A DNA stretch of 64,000 nt. It comes from Echria macrotheca. Taxonomy: Eukaryota; Ascomycota; Sordariomycetes; Sordariales; Schizotheciaceae. A program made the position numbers and the translations under genes. The number at the start of each line of letters is the position of its first letter. Position 1 is the stretch's first letter. The notes beneath the pieces were generated by a model. The model was not told where the DNA came from. It did no database searches and saw nothing but the letters and a program-made list of their open reading frames with translations. The stretch is taken from the NCBI GenBank assembly GCA_030411725.1, contig MU839833.1, positions 124,001-188,000 of the forward strand, given 5' to 3'. This document shows positions 43,325 to 55,093 of this stretch, piece after piece.

Positions 43325-44807
43325 TTAGCCCTTGAGAGCTCGCTTTTTGGGCTTCTTGCTGTCAGCTATCTCTTCCTCCTCCTCTTCCCACTCACCCTCA
43401 GCCTCCATCTTAGCATTGGCTTGCTCTTCCGCGTCTCCTTCCAGGCCTTCACTGTCGAACCCGTCGTCGCTATAGAGATCGCTATAGTCGTCGACGTCCA
43501 TCTCATCCTCATCGTCATCACCGTTCTGGGTATCACCGGACTTCTTGTTGCCGGCCTTTGCCTGTCGTTTCTTCTCGACGTTTTCCTTCTGCTGCTTCTT
43601 CCGGGCCTCCTTTTCCCTTTTGCGCTGCTCCCACTTTTTCTCGAGCTCCCTGATCTCTTCTTTGGATTTCGTGACATACTGATGCCACATGATCTTGCCT
43701 GAGCACAACCCTTCTTCAACCTTGGTCATACGCAATCTCATACGCGGCCCCAACTCCACAAGCTTCACAGCTCGGCGCTCAACGTGATCATCCTTTCTTT
43801 CTTCGTCATCATCTTCAGCTTTCGCCGCCGCGGCTGCGGCTCGAGCTTTGGAAGTCAAGACTCTGCGAGGTGCGGTTTCCAGAATTTCAACCTCGGCATC
43901 GGTTTCGACTTCACTCCCACTGGTGCCGTCCGTCATGTATCCGTCACCATTCTCGCCGCCTATTATAAACTCGGATATATCTCTCAGGTTTCCGAGATTG
44001 GGCAAACCGCCCTTCCGGCCATTTTTGCACTTGATGAGCTTCTCCGCAGCGTCTAGCCGCCTCAAAGGTTTCGAAAGTCCCACGGTTTTTGTCGTAATGG
44101 CATAGTGTCGGAAATTTATAATAAATGTCCCGTCATCTTCCTCGGACTGTTCGCGATTCAGAAGCAGCACCCTCCGGATCGACTTCAGGGGCGTTTTCTG
44201 CGGGTTGATTGGCGGGAAGAGGGACTGGAACGCTGTCGTCGCGAGGGACTCGAGATGCCTGGGGACTTTCGAGCTTGAGTCGGCAGATTGACTTGAGAAG
44301 TTATTCATGACGAGCTACGCGATTGCTGTCAGCAAAGGGTAAGGGCATCAAGGGCGGGATTCATACCAAAGGTGGCGTGATGTACTCCTTGCCACCTCCT
44401 TTTGGCCGTCTCTGCGCCTTCTGAACATCTTTGCTCAAGGAGTATTTCTCGACTCGGAAGTGGAAGGTAGGGCCACGGGGAGTGAGCGCGAGGCGCAAGT
44501 TGGTATTGCCGGATTCTGATCTTGAGAAGAGGAGGAGGTGAGAGACACCGAGAGGTCCACACATCGTAACATAGTCTCGCAGTCGGTTCGCCTTTCGCTC
44601 CTTGAGTCTTGATGCGGTCCCGGGCTCCATCACACGTCGTACATCGGTCGCGAGCTGGCTGACACTGGATCCAACCTCTCCGGCACCTATCCGGATGACC
44701 ATACTCTTGGGGTCGGATTTCGCATTGATGTGGCCATTGACCGCCGCGGGCTTGGCGGGGAGGTTCGCGCCCGCATGGGTTCTTCTTTTCGTTCGACGGC
44801 GTGCCAT
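43325..44807 (-). CDS. SSF1: Ribosome biogenesis protein Ssf1/Peter Pan (Brix domain)
   Basis: Two exons, 44807-44367 and 44314-43325, with a 52-bp intron; 476 aa. Ssf1 acts in the nucleolus in pre-60S maturation (27S rRNA processing). The N-terminus is basic (MARRRTKRRTHAG). The Brix region runs from about residue 30 to 350: DPKSMVIRIGAGEVGSSVSQ, RLKERKANRLRDYVTMCGPL, GVSHLLLFSRSE, LALTPRGPTFHFRVEKYSL, then across the splice NPQKTPLKSIRRVLLLNRE and FINFRHYAITT-type sequence. MRLRMTKVEEGLCSGKIMWH is the conserved end. The tail is a charged coil and acidic stretch (DDDEDEMDVDD) as in fungal Ssf1. It shares a 238-bp promoter with RRP3. Confidence 0.95.
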
Positions 44808-44911
44808 TTCAATCGATTTTGGAAAATACCGAATTTGTTAATTGGAGAGAGAAAGCTCGTCTCATGATCCGTTTGCGACGAACTCTCCAGCAAAAAAAAT
44901 CGGTGGGGCTG

Positions 44912-44941
44912 GCTTATCGCGGCGCCCCACTCTCGATAAGC
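44912..44941. promoter_or_regulatory. Inverted GCTTATCG / CGATAAGC pair in the SSF1-RRP3 promoter
   Basis: GCTTATCG (44912-44919) and its exact reverse complement CGATAAGC (44934-44941) flank a 14-base spacer, about 105 bp from each start codon. The halves contain GATAAG, a GATA-factor core, and match the CGATAA words upstream of CWF19, GPN1 and the HIT gene. Confidence 0.45.
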
Positions 44942-45045
44942 ATGGAATTTTGGTGCTACTGAGGGCATGTTCTCGACCGTCTCCTTCTCTTTGCCTGTCT
45001 TTTGGTAAAAATCACAGATAAAGTCGTGAATACTGCAAGATCAAA

Positions 45046-46755
45046 ATGTCGAGCAAACGAAGGAAGATTTCTCATGAGTCAAAGGCCCAAAATGGTCCCC
45101 CACCTCCGGCTATACCGCGAGCGCGAGAACAATCACCAGCGAGCTCCGAACCCGAATCCGCGACGCTCGACAATGCCTCGAGACAGGACAACGAGGGCAG
45201 CATGCCCGAGACATTCAAGGACCTGGTATGTCTTCTGTTTTCTCGTTGAAGCTACCGGAGAGAAGCTGACTTCGGTAGGGAGTGGTAGACTCGTTGTGCG
45301 AAGCTTGCGACAGCCTCGGATACAAGAAGCCGACGCCGATCCAGCAGAAGTCGATTCCTCTGGCACTTCAGGGCCGTGATATAATAGGAATTGCGGAGAC
45401 GGGTTCGGGTAAAACGGCTGCGTTTGCGCTCCCTATACTTCAAGCGCTCCTCGAAAAGCCCCAGCCATTGTTTGCCCTAGTCCTAGCCCCTACGAGAGAA
45501 TTAGCTGTCCAGATTCAAAAAGCGTTTGAGGCCATGGGATCTCTCATATCACTACGATGTGCGTTGGTAGTTGGCGGTATGGACCATATGCAACAAGCGA
45601 TCGCCCTAGGGAAAAAGCCCCATGTGATAGTGGCATCGCCGGGAAGGTAAGCTGCTGTGTCGTGAGGCCGTGAAAACTCTCGCTAACTGGGTATAGAATT
45701 CTTGACCACTTGGAGACGACCAAGGGGTTCAGTCTGTACGTTGCAGTTCTCCCTCTGCTTTGCTTTCCTTGGGTCTAACGTGGTCGTCCACAGTCGCAAC
45801 CTCCAGTACTTGGTGATGGACGAAGCCGATCGGTAAGTGTCCTCGCACAAGACAACGAACACTGCTAACACCACCAGACTCATTGATCAAGACTTCGGTC
45901 CAGTGATCGAAAAGATACTGAAATTCCTCCCCCGAGAACGCCACACCTTCCTCTTTTCCGCCACCATGTCCAACAAGGTCGAGAGTCTTCAAAGAGCCAG
46001 TCTTCGCGACCCCTTAAAAGTCAGCGTCTCGGCCTCCAAGTACGCCACCGTCTCGACGCTGGTCCAGAACTACATCTTCATCCCACACATGCACAAAGAC
46101 ACGTATCTCGTATACCTGTGCAACGAGTTCGCCGGGCAGACCATCATCATCTTCACGCGGACCGTGCTCGAAACGCAGCGCATCGCCATCCTCCTGCGTA
46201 CCCTCGGCATGGGCGCAGTCCCCCTCCACGGTGGGCTATCCCAATCCGCCCGTCTCGGCGCCCTCAACAAGTTCCGCGCCGGCTCGCGCAACATTCTTGT
46301 TGCTACAGACGTTGCCGCCCGTGGTCTCGATATCCCCAACGTCGACTGCGTGCTCAACCTGGATCTGCCACAGGACTCCAAGACGTATGTCCACCGTGTC
46401 GGCCGCACAGCCCGTGCTGGAAAGTCGGGGCATGCCATTAGCTTCGTGACTCAGTAGTAAGTCTTTTTTCTGCCACCCGCCCAAATGTGACATTCTGACA
46501 ACGGGGGCAACTAGCGATCTCGAGATTTACCAGCGCATCGAAAAGGCGCTGCATATGACGCTCAAGGAGTATGCCATGGATAAGGACGAGGTCATGGTCT
46601 TCAAACCACGGGTGGAGGAGGCCCAGAGGGTGGCGAGGAACGAGATGAAGAGCCTTATTGATGACAGGGGGAATAGGGGCTCGGTGCTGCAGGGACGGAA
46701 GAAGAGGGGGCCGCCAACCTCGAGTAGGGAGAATATGGATGCCGAGGAGGGTTGA
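45046..46755 (+). CDS. RRP3: DEAD-box rRNA helicase Rrp3 (DDX47 family)
   Basis: Six exons: 45046-45225, 45279-45646, 45697-45735, 45794-45832, 45878-46456, 46515-46755; 481 aa. Rrp3 is an ATP-dependent RNA helicase of the nucleolus for early 18S rRNA processing. All motifs are intact: Q motif GYKKPTPIQQKSIP, I AETGSGKT, Ia PTRELA, II DEAD (VMDEADR, split by an intron after the DEAD), III SAT, IV IIFTRT, V ARGLDIP, VI HRVGRTARAG. The short N-terminus and the EYAMDKDEVMVFKPRVEEAQ tail fit Rrp3 rather than other DEAD proteins. Two exons are only 39 nt each. Confidence 0.95.
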
Positions 46756-46946
46756 TCTGGTGGGTAACATGAAAATTAGTGCAGTTATGATATCCATGGT
46801 GTTAGCGAATTAGAGCTCGTTCTCATCACTCATTCGACTGCAAATCATGACTGTTTCGCATTTAACCAACAAGTGCGCCTCAAGTTGACGAGGTATCATG
46901 CAAGTTTATAATTCTTGGACGCCTACCAACGAACACAACATGCTAT

Positions 46947-49061
46947 TCACTGGCCCTCAGTCAGAACCCTCGTCCAATCAAACTTCCGCCACCGCTTCTT
47001 AAACCCATCCACCCTCTCGTCCGACCTCGTCCACCTCCCCTGCCGCTTAATAACATCCGGCTCGCAATCCAGCATGCCCCCGATAATCTCCCTAGCAAAC
47101 AGATCCCCGCGCGGCCACCGCGCCGCATCCTCAACGACATGTCCCAGCCCGCCGTCCAGCGTAAACCAGACATGAAAATACGGCATCTCCTTCGCGATAC
47201 TCCTTCGGAACGCGAGCTTGCCGAGCCCCTCGTCGCGCGCCCGCTTCCCCGTGTCGATGATCTTCCTGTGCTGCGCCCATTCCTCGTCGGCGGAGAGCAT
47301 GGCCTCCCTGAAGAAGGCGGGCGCGGTGTCGCCCAGCTCGTACGGGATCGGGACCGCGACGAGGGCGGCGTGCAGTCTGCGGTGGGGGACGGCCGCGTTT
47401 TCGTAGAACAAGACGTCGCGGCCTTGGTCGTGGTAGAGGCGGGTGAGGCTCTTCATGAAGTTGCGCATCTCTTCCCACTCGTCGTCGTCGCACTCTAGGA
47501 GGTTGGTGCGGTGGCTGATGGGGGCTATGACGGCGCCGCCCTCGGCGCCGGTGAGTTCTGGGCTTGTTGGGAGGGTCAGGAAGACGCGCGTGGCGAGGGA
47601 GATGATGGGTGCGAGCGGGAGGTTTTGTGGAGGCGCGCGGTCCTCGTGGTGGCAGAGGGGACACTTGTCGAGGGCTTGGTTGAGTTTCTTGTACTCGGCC
47701 ACGGCCATGTTCTTTAGGTTGGCCTCGCTCTTGTGCACCCGTTTGGCGAGCTTTTCTGCGTTCTCGTCTAGATATTCGAGGTCGTCGTCGAATTTTCCGT
47801 CTTTGGCGATGCGCTCTGCTAGACGCATACCCTCGCCGCCAGCCTGGCCCCGGGTGCGTCGTTCTTCGCGCACCATGTCCTCGATAGTCATGTCCTCGTT
47901 TTGTTCCACCAGTCCACGCTCGACACCGCGCTTGTTCGTAACCGCTTTCACCTCGCCGCGGGCGCCGGCAAGCATGCGGTTGTGTGAGGCGTCAAGGACA
48001 ATGGCGTTACTGGACGCTGTGCCCGCGCTGAAGGATGCCATGGCGGCGTTATACTCCTCCTCCAACCTGGCGACATCGGGAGCGTTGCGCAACTTCGCCT
48101 TCATCAACTGAGCACGCATCCGGTTGAGGGCCGACTGATCGATGGGCACGACTGGCTCGTGAACAACGACACCCTGCTCAGGCGGCGGAGATTCAGTAGT
48201 GGATTGTCTCTCCGTCTGGGGCCGTTTATTCGCCTTCCTTTCCGCAAATAGCTCGCCGGTGGGCTTTTCTTTGCTGACGAACCCTTCCCCGTAAACTCTT
48301 CTCCTGTCCATCTCGATTTTCTCTTCCCGGGCGTCGTCGAATTCCTCCAGACTCCCAAATCTCTCTATGGCGACGTCATCAACAGAACGCCCAGTCTCTT
48401 CTGATATCGTGTAGACCGCATTGAGCTTGGTCATCCGCCACTGGGACCCATCATCGCCAAACGTATAATTGGCCTCTCTCCTGCGAGGGATAGAATCCTC
48501 GGCAGGTGTTTCCGCCGTGCTGCCCTCTGCAAGCCCCGTGTTTAATTCTCGGTGGTGTAGTACACGTTTTGGTTCCTCCTGCACTGGTGAAGGACTCTTT
48601 CGCTTGGTCCCCCGATGAACATAGTCGACGTCGAGCGCCGAGGGTGCTGTCATCCAGGAATCTCGCACCAACGGTTTGGCATCTATCGGTGTTGCTTCCT
48701 CGTCGGGGAGAGGCAGTTTCTCTTTAGGGTCTGTCGGTTCCAAATACTTGGGATTCTCTTCCTGCTTTCGGCCTTCACGATCCTTCCCCCGGTCTCTCGA
48801 TCGGTGTCGGTGTCGATGCCTCGTATCCTCTTTTTCGTCATCGCGCGAGTGCCTCGATCGCTTGTGCCGGTGCTCGTCTTTGTCTTTATCGTGGTCGCGC
48901 GAGCTGTGGTGTTTCTCCCTGTCTCTGCGATCAGAGGATCTGTCTCGTCGGTGGTGGTGTCTGTGTTTCCGCTCCCGCCTTTCCTCCTTTTCCTGGACGG
49001 CGCGCTCTCGCTCGGCTCTCTCTGCCGCGAGCGACTTTTCGAACTCGTCGAGACCGTCCAT
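46947..49061 (-). CDS. CWF19-like splicing factor (Cwf19L2 type)
   Basis: Single exon, 704 aa. Cwf19-like proteins join the late spliceosome and aid lariat turnover with the debranching enzyme. The N-terminal 100 residues are RS/RH-rich (RKHRHHHRRDRSSDRRDR). The middle is charged helix with NRMRAQLMKAKLR and MTIEDMVREERR. The C-terminal half is the paired CwfJ_C_1/C_2 region: DKCPLCHHEDRAPPQNLPLAP with a CxxC, LATRVFLTLP, HRTNLLECDDDEWEEMRNFM, VLFYENAA, HAALVAVPIP, and YFHVWFTLDGGLGHVVED. The histidines are of the HIT-like core. CGATAAG lies about 140 bp upstream. It is convergent with RRP3 across 191 bp. Confidence 0.93.
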   Translation of the reverse strand: MDGLDEFEKSLAAERAERERAVQEKEERRERKHRHHHRRDRSSDRRDREKHHSSRDHDKDKDEHRHKRSRHSRDDEKEDTRHRHRHRSRDRGKDREGRKQEENPKYLEPTDPKEKLPLPDEEATPIDAKPLVRDSWMTAPSALDVDYVHRGTKRKSPSPVQEEPKRVLHHRELNTGLAEGSTAETPAEDSIPRRREANYTFGDDGSQWRMTKLNAVYTISEETGRSVDDVAIERFGSLEEFDDAREEKIEMDRRRVYGEGFVSKEKPTGELFAERKANKRPQTERQSTTESPPPEQGVVVHEPVVPIDQSALNRMRAQLMKAKLRNAPDVARLEEEYNAAMASFSAGTASSNAIVLDASHNRMLAGARGEVKAVTNKRGVERGLVEQNEDMTIEDMVREERRTRGQAGGEGMRLAERIAKDGKFDDDLEYLDENAEKLAKRVHKSEANLKNMAVAEYKKLNQALDKCPLCHHEDRAPPQNLPLAPIISLATRVFLTLPTSPELTGAEGGAVIAPISHRTNLLECDDDEWEEMRNFMKSLTRLYHDQGRDVLFYENAAVPHRRLHAALVAVPIPYELGDTAPAFFREAMLSADEEWAQHRKIIDTGKRARDEGLGKLAFRRSIAKEMPYFHVWFTLDGGLGHVVEDAARWPRGDLFAREIIGGMLDCEPDVIKRQGRWTRSDERVDGFKKRWRKFDWTRVLTEGQ

Positions 49062-49200
49062 CGCGAAATTGGCGTGATAGCGCGACTAAGAGACCGATGC
49101 GCGGCGCGTTACTTGCGGAGAGAGGCGCCGTCGTCAAATTCCCCAGAGCTCCAGACCCACCCGAAGACCAGTGGTGTGACGTAGAGTGCTTATGTCAGCA

Positions 49201-49215
49201 TATCGATAAGATAAG
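49201..49215. promoter_or_regulatory. TATCGATAAGATAAG element upstream of the CWF19-like gene
   Basis: Two overlapping GATAAG cores, the first inside ATCGATAAG, 140-155 bp before the start at 49061. The same word occurs in three other promoters of this block. Confidence 0.4.
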
Positions 49216-51026
49216 ACCGCCCCGGCCGGTTGCAGGGCACTCTCCGTTCTGAAATTGAGACCTTTGTGCTATGCATTCAACCAGGAGCACGATGAAAGGG
49301 AAAGGACTGGAGACTATTTTCGCCGAATACGCGCCTGCTGTAACTATGCGGTTCACACTTGATGGTTTGCGTCTCTGTCAAATCCGTGCTCCACCCCTCT
49401 CAGGCCCGGGAGCAACGATGGTGGTGTCCTAAAACAGCGCTAAACTCAAATCTGAGCTTATTTCTCGGACAGCACCTCCCAGGACTCCTCGATATCCAGG
49501 GCTCCAGGTTGCTCGGTCAGAAAATACGACGCAACCAACTCGGTAATCGGTCTAGACCACGTCTTATTGCCGAGCCGTCCTGGAATCGCTATCCTGTCAA
49601 AAGTTTCTGTGTGGACATGTCCACGTCGGTGTCACGAAGAGGAGACCGGGGGCGGAGTCGTAGAAGTAGGACGGATGAGGTGGGTTCCGGAGCCCGCCAC
49701 GCCGGCTGCGCCGAGCGGTCTGGAGGTCTCCCAGGGATACCGGGACGCAAACGTCCTGCACGATCAGAGTAACCGATGCGAGCCAATTCCATGGTCGTGG
49801 TAAAGTCATCCGCGCAAAAGGAGATGATGTTTCACTCTTTAAGAAACTGGGTTCTTGATGCGGACCGCCGAGACAGGTCTTCCAAAAACCCGTGGGACTA
49901 ACACACGATTTAAGGCCGGCCGCAGCTCCGTCGTTCACAGCCTATTTACACAGGCTCCTAGACTATTCCCCGGATTTGTTTCAGTCCGATCAGTTCGCTC
50001 TCAAGTATCAGATGATAGGACGACAACTCTGACAGGGCTCGGCGCAGCACGTCCTTCGTAGGTTTCCACGTCACATGAAGCAAGCAATGGAATACCCGTA
50101 GTACTCGGATGGTTTCCTCCCGGCTCAAGATTCCGAATGAGAGTTTTGCAGCCAAGATTAGCCATCTTGTACTTCCTAGTCTCCCTATCTCTCCATGTGG
50201 TAGTCGGTAGTTATTTTTACTTGGTCGTCCAATGTTTTCTGCAACACACGTCCTGTCAGCTGCCAAAGTACTGCACATATCCCGTGTTGCGGTAGACATG
50301 AGTCGGAGTGAAGCGACATGTCCACATGGCGGACAGAGGGTACACAACGTAGTACTACTATTGATACAGACCCATCTCTATCAAGCTTGCCCGTCAACAA
50401 GCCTATCAAGGTGCTGTCGGAGCATTCGGTCGGGCTAAACTCACCGAAAACCCCGAATACCGGCTTGTCTGACGCGGCACGAAGTCTTAACCTCAGTCCA
50501 GGACCAACACGAATGGCTTTATTCGGCAACCGAACCCTAATTCGACCAACCCCAGATCCCAGCGGGCTCGCTTGCCCCAAGCTCCCAGGAGAGCTCCCCC
50601 GGTTATCAACATGCGACAGACCGGACGGTTCGCATTCCCGGATTTGTGCCGCAGTGATGGACTCCCCCTCGGACATGAGACACTTCAATGCGACTGGCGA
50701 TCCCCCAAGACCGTCAGCTGAATCCGGTCCTGAAAACTGCGGCGACAATATTGAAGCAATTGTAGGATACGAAGTTCGGTAAAATAAAAAAAAAATATTG
50801 GGTATGAGATTGTAAATCGTGACTAACGCTGACAAAAGAATCCAAAAATGATTACCCGTGGATTGCTGAGCAACTCCGGCAAACGCCATCCTGCTTTGAC
50901 ACCATAGTGTTTCCGTATCAGCCGTCTAAAACAGGTCATTACAGATCCTCGTCATATCCCAAGGGTATAAGCCCAGTCGTGACAAAAGCTCCTCCATTTC
51001 AAGGAATTATAACACCATTTTCACCG
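49216..51026. other. 1.8-kb gene-poor intergenic region
   Basis: Upstream of the CWF19-like gene and downstream of the DUF7053 gene, both minus. A 234-codon minus frame at 50185-50889 has a hydrophobic start but irregular sequence afterwards and is not supported as a gene. No RNA gene recognised. Confidence 0.4.
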
Positions 51027-52370
51027 CTATCGGTATTGGTACCTTTGGGTCAGCTGGGCATGCCCGTATGGAGCCTGTTGAGCTGGTCTCACCTTGGCGT
51101 AGTCCGCCGGGTTGTAGGGAGGGTAATGAGATGGGTGTGGGATACGGGCATCGTTGCGGGGATCCAATTTCCTCAACGCCTCATCTCGATGCTCCTCTAC
51201 TGTTTCTCTGTGGGGTGATAATTGGGAGGAGAACGTCTTGTCCAGGGACGGTGACTGATAACCTCCCCCGCCGGGGGTTCCAGTGGAAGATGTCGATGTT
51301 GGCCGCGACCCCGCTGTCGACCACTGCCCAGATTGCGAGGGGTTGGGGCTAGCCCGGACAGATGGCACCGTCGAGTACGCCGAATCGCGATATGTTGCGG
51401 AATCGCGATTGTCATGTGGCTGAGGCGCCGGCTTCGGTGGTTGCATATTGTTGTTCTGATAGTAGAAGTCTCCGGGCATCTCAACGGCGAACTGGTTGGG
51501 CGTGTGGACTTCGCCAGCCGGCATTTCCACCGCTCCGCTCGGAGCGCCGTACCCATAACCGGAGGGTGGGTTGATCCCAGCGCTCGGCGGCGCCGAACCG
51601 GGCGTGTTGGGCCGATACCCTTGCTTCAGAGTCGTAGAGCCAGGCCGCGGAATGTGGTAAGGCTGGTTTGGCGACTGCGATTGCGGGGGCGGCGTCGTAT
51701 TCGACAGTACGGGCGAGTTGTGGAGGTTCAAGGGAGACGGGATGGGCGATCTGATCGTATTTCTGCGGTCTGCAGGATTGACAGTCTTGAGCTTCCCGTC
51801 CTGGATCATAGCTTGAAGCACACCGGCGTCCAACAGCTCGGCCTTTTTGATGATGCGCTGAACCATCTCACCGCCGGCCTTCTTAAGCTGCGCCTTGACG
51901 AAGCTCATCACCGTGACGTTGCACTTGATCTCGATCTCCTCCCTGAGGTAGAGACCGTCGGTTGGCGCACCGAGGGCCTTCAAGCCAATCTCGGGAACCT
52001 CGGGCGGCTCGAAGCCTGGTTGATTGCCAGCGATGCGATACGTATTCCGGAGGTCGACGTTCATGGGCGCATAAATGTGAGTTTGTAGGCCCCACGGCAT
52101 ATCATGAAAGCAGCCGTTGAACTTGATGATTGAGGCGCCCATCCTGCCGATTCCCGGCACAAACGTCACTCGCTCCGTGATCTCGTACCAGGTCGAGTAA
52201 TACTCGTCCGTTTCGGCATGTTGGGGCGCCGCGATCGGCTTGTGTTCGAGGACGAGCGGGTTCAAAGTGATGACCTCGGAGTGGGAGTGGAGAATATCGA
52301 TGGCCAGCTGGCGCGGGATGAAGCCAGGAATCGGCGTAATGATGGTGAGGGTGTCCTTTTTCCGCAACAT
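51027..52370 (-). CDS. DUF7053 family fungal protein
   Basis: Single exon, 447 aa. Residues 1-190 are the conserved part: MLRKKDTLTIITPIPGFIPR, LAIDILHSHSEVITLNPLVL, YYSTWYEITERVTFVPGIGR, FNGCFHDMPWGLQTHIYAPM, LRNTYRIAGNQPG, LYLREEIEIKCNVTVMSFVK, and RIIKKAELLDAGVLQAMIQDG. I know this as DUF7053, a START-like fold of unknown ligand in ascomycetes. The rest is Pro/Ser/Gln-rich and disordered, ending HAQLTQRYQYR. The ATG at 52370 matches the usual family start; the frame extends upstream without an ATG. A GTGAGA after DYAK near the end could be a donor for one further short exon. Confidence 0.88.
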   Translation of the reverse strand: MLRKKDTLTIITPIPGFIPRQLAIDILHSHSEVITLNPLVLEHKPIAAPQHAETDEYYSTWYEITERVTFVPGIGRMGASIIKFNGCFHDMPWGLQTHIYAPMNVDLRNTYRIAGNQPGFEPPEVPEIGLKALGAPTDGLYLREEIEIKCNVTVMSFVKAQLKKAGGEMVQRIIKKAELLDAGVLQAMIQDGKLKTVNPADRRNTIRSPIPSPLNLHNSPVLSNTTPPPQSQSPNQPYHIPRPGSTTLKQGYRPNTPGSAPPSAGINPPSGYGYGAPSGAVEMPAGEVHTPNQFAVEMPGDFYYQNNNMQPPKPAPQPHDNRDSATYRDSAYSTVPSVRASPNPSQSGQWSTAGSRPTSTSSTGTPGGGGYQSPSLDKTFSSQLSPHRETVEEHRDEALRKLDPRNDARIPHPSHYPPYNPADYAKVRPAQQAPYGHAQLTQRYQYR

Positions 52371-53579
52371 GGCGGGCGGTCTTTTCCGACAATGCGATCT
52401 GGAGTGAAGTTGAAGATTGCGATGAGATGGAACGGGTCGAGCGGAGGAAAAAAAGAGGCGGGTAAGACGAGAAAGTGGGAGGCTCAAGCAAATGGCTCGA
52501 GAACAAAGCGGGAGGACCCTTCGATCGGGGATTAGATTAGTGTGACTGCGTCGCCGACAAAAGCGTGGAGGGCATGAAAGAGGGAGGGAAAGCGAGACAA
52601 ATGGCCGTCAGCGTGGTCGGGGAACTGGGGGTAAATGAGGGCTGGCCGCCCGCCCTTCCCAACGTGGGCGAGGACATGGCTCGGCGGGGGAGATCGTTGG
52701 GTTGGGTGTGGCTGAAGGTCACCGCTGGCATGGCCGCGCAAGGCCCCAGGCCGCAATTGGGCCCGACAGCTGGCTGTCCCGCCGAGCTCTCGGCGTCCCG
52801 TCGTCCCGCAGCGTTCGTTGATGACGTGAGACAGCTAGTTTGAGGATTCCATATTTTCTGTCAAATATAAAATGAGAGGAGGGAAAGCACATTTGCCACT
52901 ACGCTGAATCGGCGACGCCATCGCTACCTTTTGAACCAGCCACGGCAGTCAACTTTTGAGAAACCCCAAGAGATGCGCTCAGAGCTGGACACCTGCATCA
53001 ACTAGTCGACGCATGTCAAGGTGGCGGATGATAAGACATGTTCTCTACGTCTTCTGCCTGTCACCGACACCCGGTCATAGCTCCAGCTTGGGTGCTTGGT
53101 CCCAGCGGAACATTGGGTTGGCCGCTGTATTTGGCCGGGTTCGTGTGTGCGAAATGCCCGGGTCTCTCTCGGTCGGCCTGCCCTTACTCTAGACCAAAGC
53201 ATGGGGCCGGAACTTCCGACTCATGGGACCAAAGTGGACGACCCGCATGAAATGTCAGCTCAACATGAGCAGAAGCGTGTTGTGGTTGACCACTGAGCTG
53301 GGCAGTGAGTCGGTATTCAGCTTGCTTCGTGCGTCTCCTCTCACAGAAAGAGTGGGAGGCTGGAGAAAGTGATGGATGTACCCAGCCCTGCGGGGCTGTT
53401 GCTGACAAGGAAGACCCTGTGGGTCGCTCTTTTCTGCCCCACATCCGCGGGGTGGTCCCCGTAATCGATAACTACCCCTCCATCATCGATTTCTTTCGAC
53501 GACGGCAAATTCGGTTGCGATTTCTCCGTCCCGTAAACACCACAACACCATCGCGACCTGAAACTCTTGCTCCCATCCA
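52371..53579. promoter_or_regulatory. Divergent 1.2-kb region between the DUF7053 and GPN1 genes
   Basis: Holds both promoters. ATCGATAA lies at 53464-53471, about 110 bp before GPN1. No gene recognised; the small frames have no conserved content. Confidence 0.4.
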
Positions 53580-54819
53580 ATGGCATCTACCTCGGCGCCG
53601 CCGTCTGGCGATGCCGGAGAGACCTCCCAGCCTGTCGCCATCGTCTGTGTGGGCATGGCAGGTTCGTCTCACGGGTTCAAGCTCTGGGGCGAAACAAAGT
53701 AGCTGATCATCTATTGCAGGATCTGGCAAGACCACGTTCATGCAACAGATAAACGCGTACCTCCATCGAAAGAAGGAACCTCCTTATGTTATTAACCTCG
53801 ACCCCGCCGTGTTGCATGCGCCGTTCGAAAGTAACATCGACATTCGCGACTCGGTCAACTACAAAGAGGTCATGAAGCAGTACAACTTGGGACCTAACGG
53901 CGGCATCCTGACATCCCTGAACCTGTTCGCCACAAAGGTTGACCAAGTCGTCGGACTACTTGAGAAGAGGATCGCCCCAGACCCAGCCAATCCCACACGA
54001 AAGCCGATCAAGCACATCCTGGTCGATACTCCTGGCCAGATCGAGGTGTTTGTATGGTCTGCATCCGGAACGATCCTCCTCGAGTCGTTCGCCTCCGCCG
54101 TCCCGACGGTGGTTGCGTACATCATCGACACGCCTCGAACCAGCTCGACGTCGACGTTCATGAGCAATATGCTCTATGCGTGCAGTATCTTGTACAAACT
54201 GAAACTTCCGATGATACTGGTCTTCAACAAGACAGACGTCAAGGATGCCTCATTTGCGAAGGAGTGGATGACCGACTATGACGCGTTTCAAGCGGCGCTC
54301 GCCGAAGACGAAGACAGGAATGCTTTTGGTGGCCAAGAGGGGGAAGGGGCCGGAACCGGGTACATGGGCAGCTTGCTGAACAGCATGAGTTTGATGTTGG
54401 AGGAGTTCTATGCTCATCTGAGCGTGGTTGGAGTCAGTTCGCTTTACGGGACCGGCATCGACGAGTTTTTTGAAGCCGTCCAGGAGAAAGCCGAAGAATT
54501 CAAGCGGGACTACCAGCCGGAGCTCGAAAAGAGACGAGAGGAGAGGGAGGAGAATAAAAAGAAGGACAGAGAACAAGAGTTGGACAAGATGATGAGGGGT
54601 ATGGCAGTGTCTGGAAGCGCAAAGCCGCAGGTTGGCGACATCAATGATGACGACGTAGTAGAGGGGGGAAGCTCAGGCGACGACTCGGTCGACGACGACG
54701 AGACCGAGAAGGAGGGGCTGCAAGCGAGATATGAAGCAGCCATGCACGCTGGTGCCGAGTCTAACATCCCGGATGCCAGTTTTGCCAAGTATCTTTTCGA
54801 CCAGGAACGCAACCCGTAG
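53580..54819 (+). CDS. GPN1: GPN-loop GTPase 1 (Npa3/XAB1)
   Basis: Two exons, 53580-53661 and 53720-54819, with a 58-bp intron that splits the P-loop (GMA-GSGKTTF); 393 aa. GPN1 is a dimeric GTPase needed to assemble RNA polymerase II and bring it into the nucleus. Visible motifs are P-loop GSGKTT, switch I region YVINLDPAV, the Gly-Pro-Asn loop in YNLGPNGG, DTPGQIEVF for G3, FNKTDVKD for G4, and GTGIDEFFEAV after the G5 region. A helical tail rich in Glu and Lys follows, with an acidic stretch (GDDSVDDDETE) and the usual ARYEAAMHAG-like end. The donor is GTTCGT, weaker than normal. RPB12 lies tail to tail 274 bp away. Confidence 0.95.
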
Positions 54820-55093
54820 CCTGCGGCGAGGCATAGGATTATTGGGATTCGGATAGCATTTCATGGCGTTTGAGGATTATACCATCACGGGCGTGTAAGA
54901 ATGGCAACACAAAAGACTATCCATTGCTCCTTTCCGATAAACGCCGTGACTGTGACATAAACTGCCGAGGCTGCTTGCAGTCCCTACCCTTTCCAGTACA
55001 GGCGACCCCCCAAATACCCCGACACACCCGTTGATGCAGAACCCATTACACTTCCGTTAATTCCAACATATTTGCGTATCTGAAAATCGTTGG

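Noticed and set aside
50185..50889. 234-codon minus-strand frame starting with a hydrophobic stretch
   Set aside because: The hydrophobic part is AT-rich non-coding-like DNA with poly-A; the remainder has no protein-like pattern.
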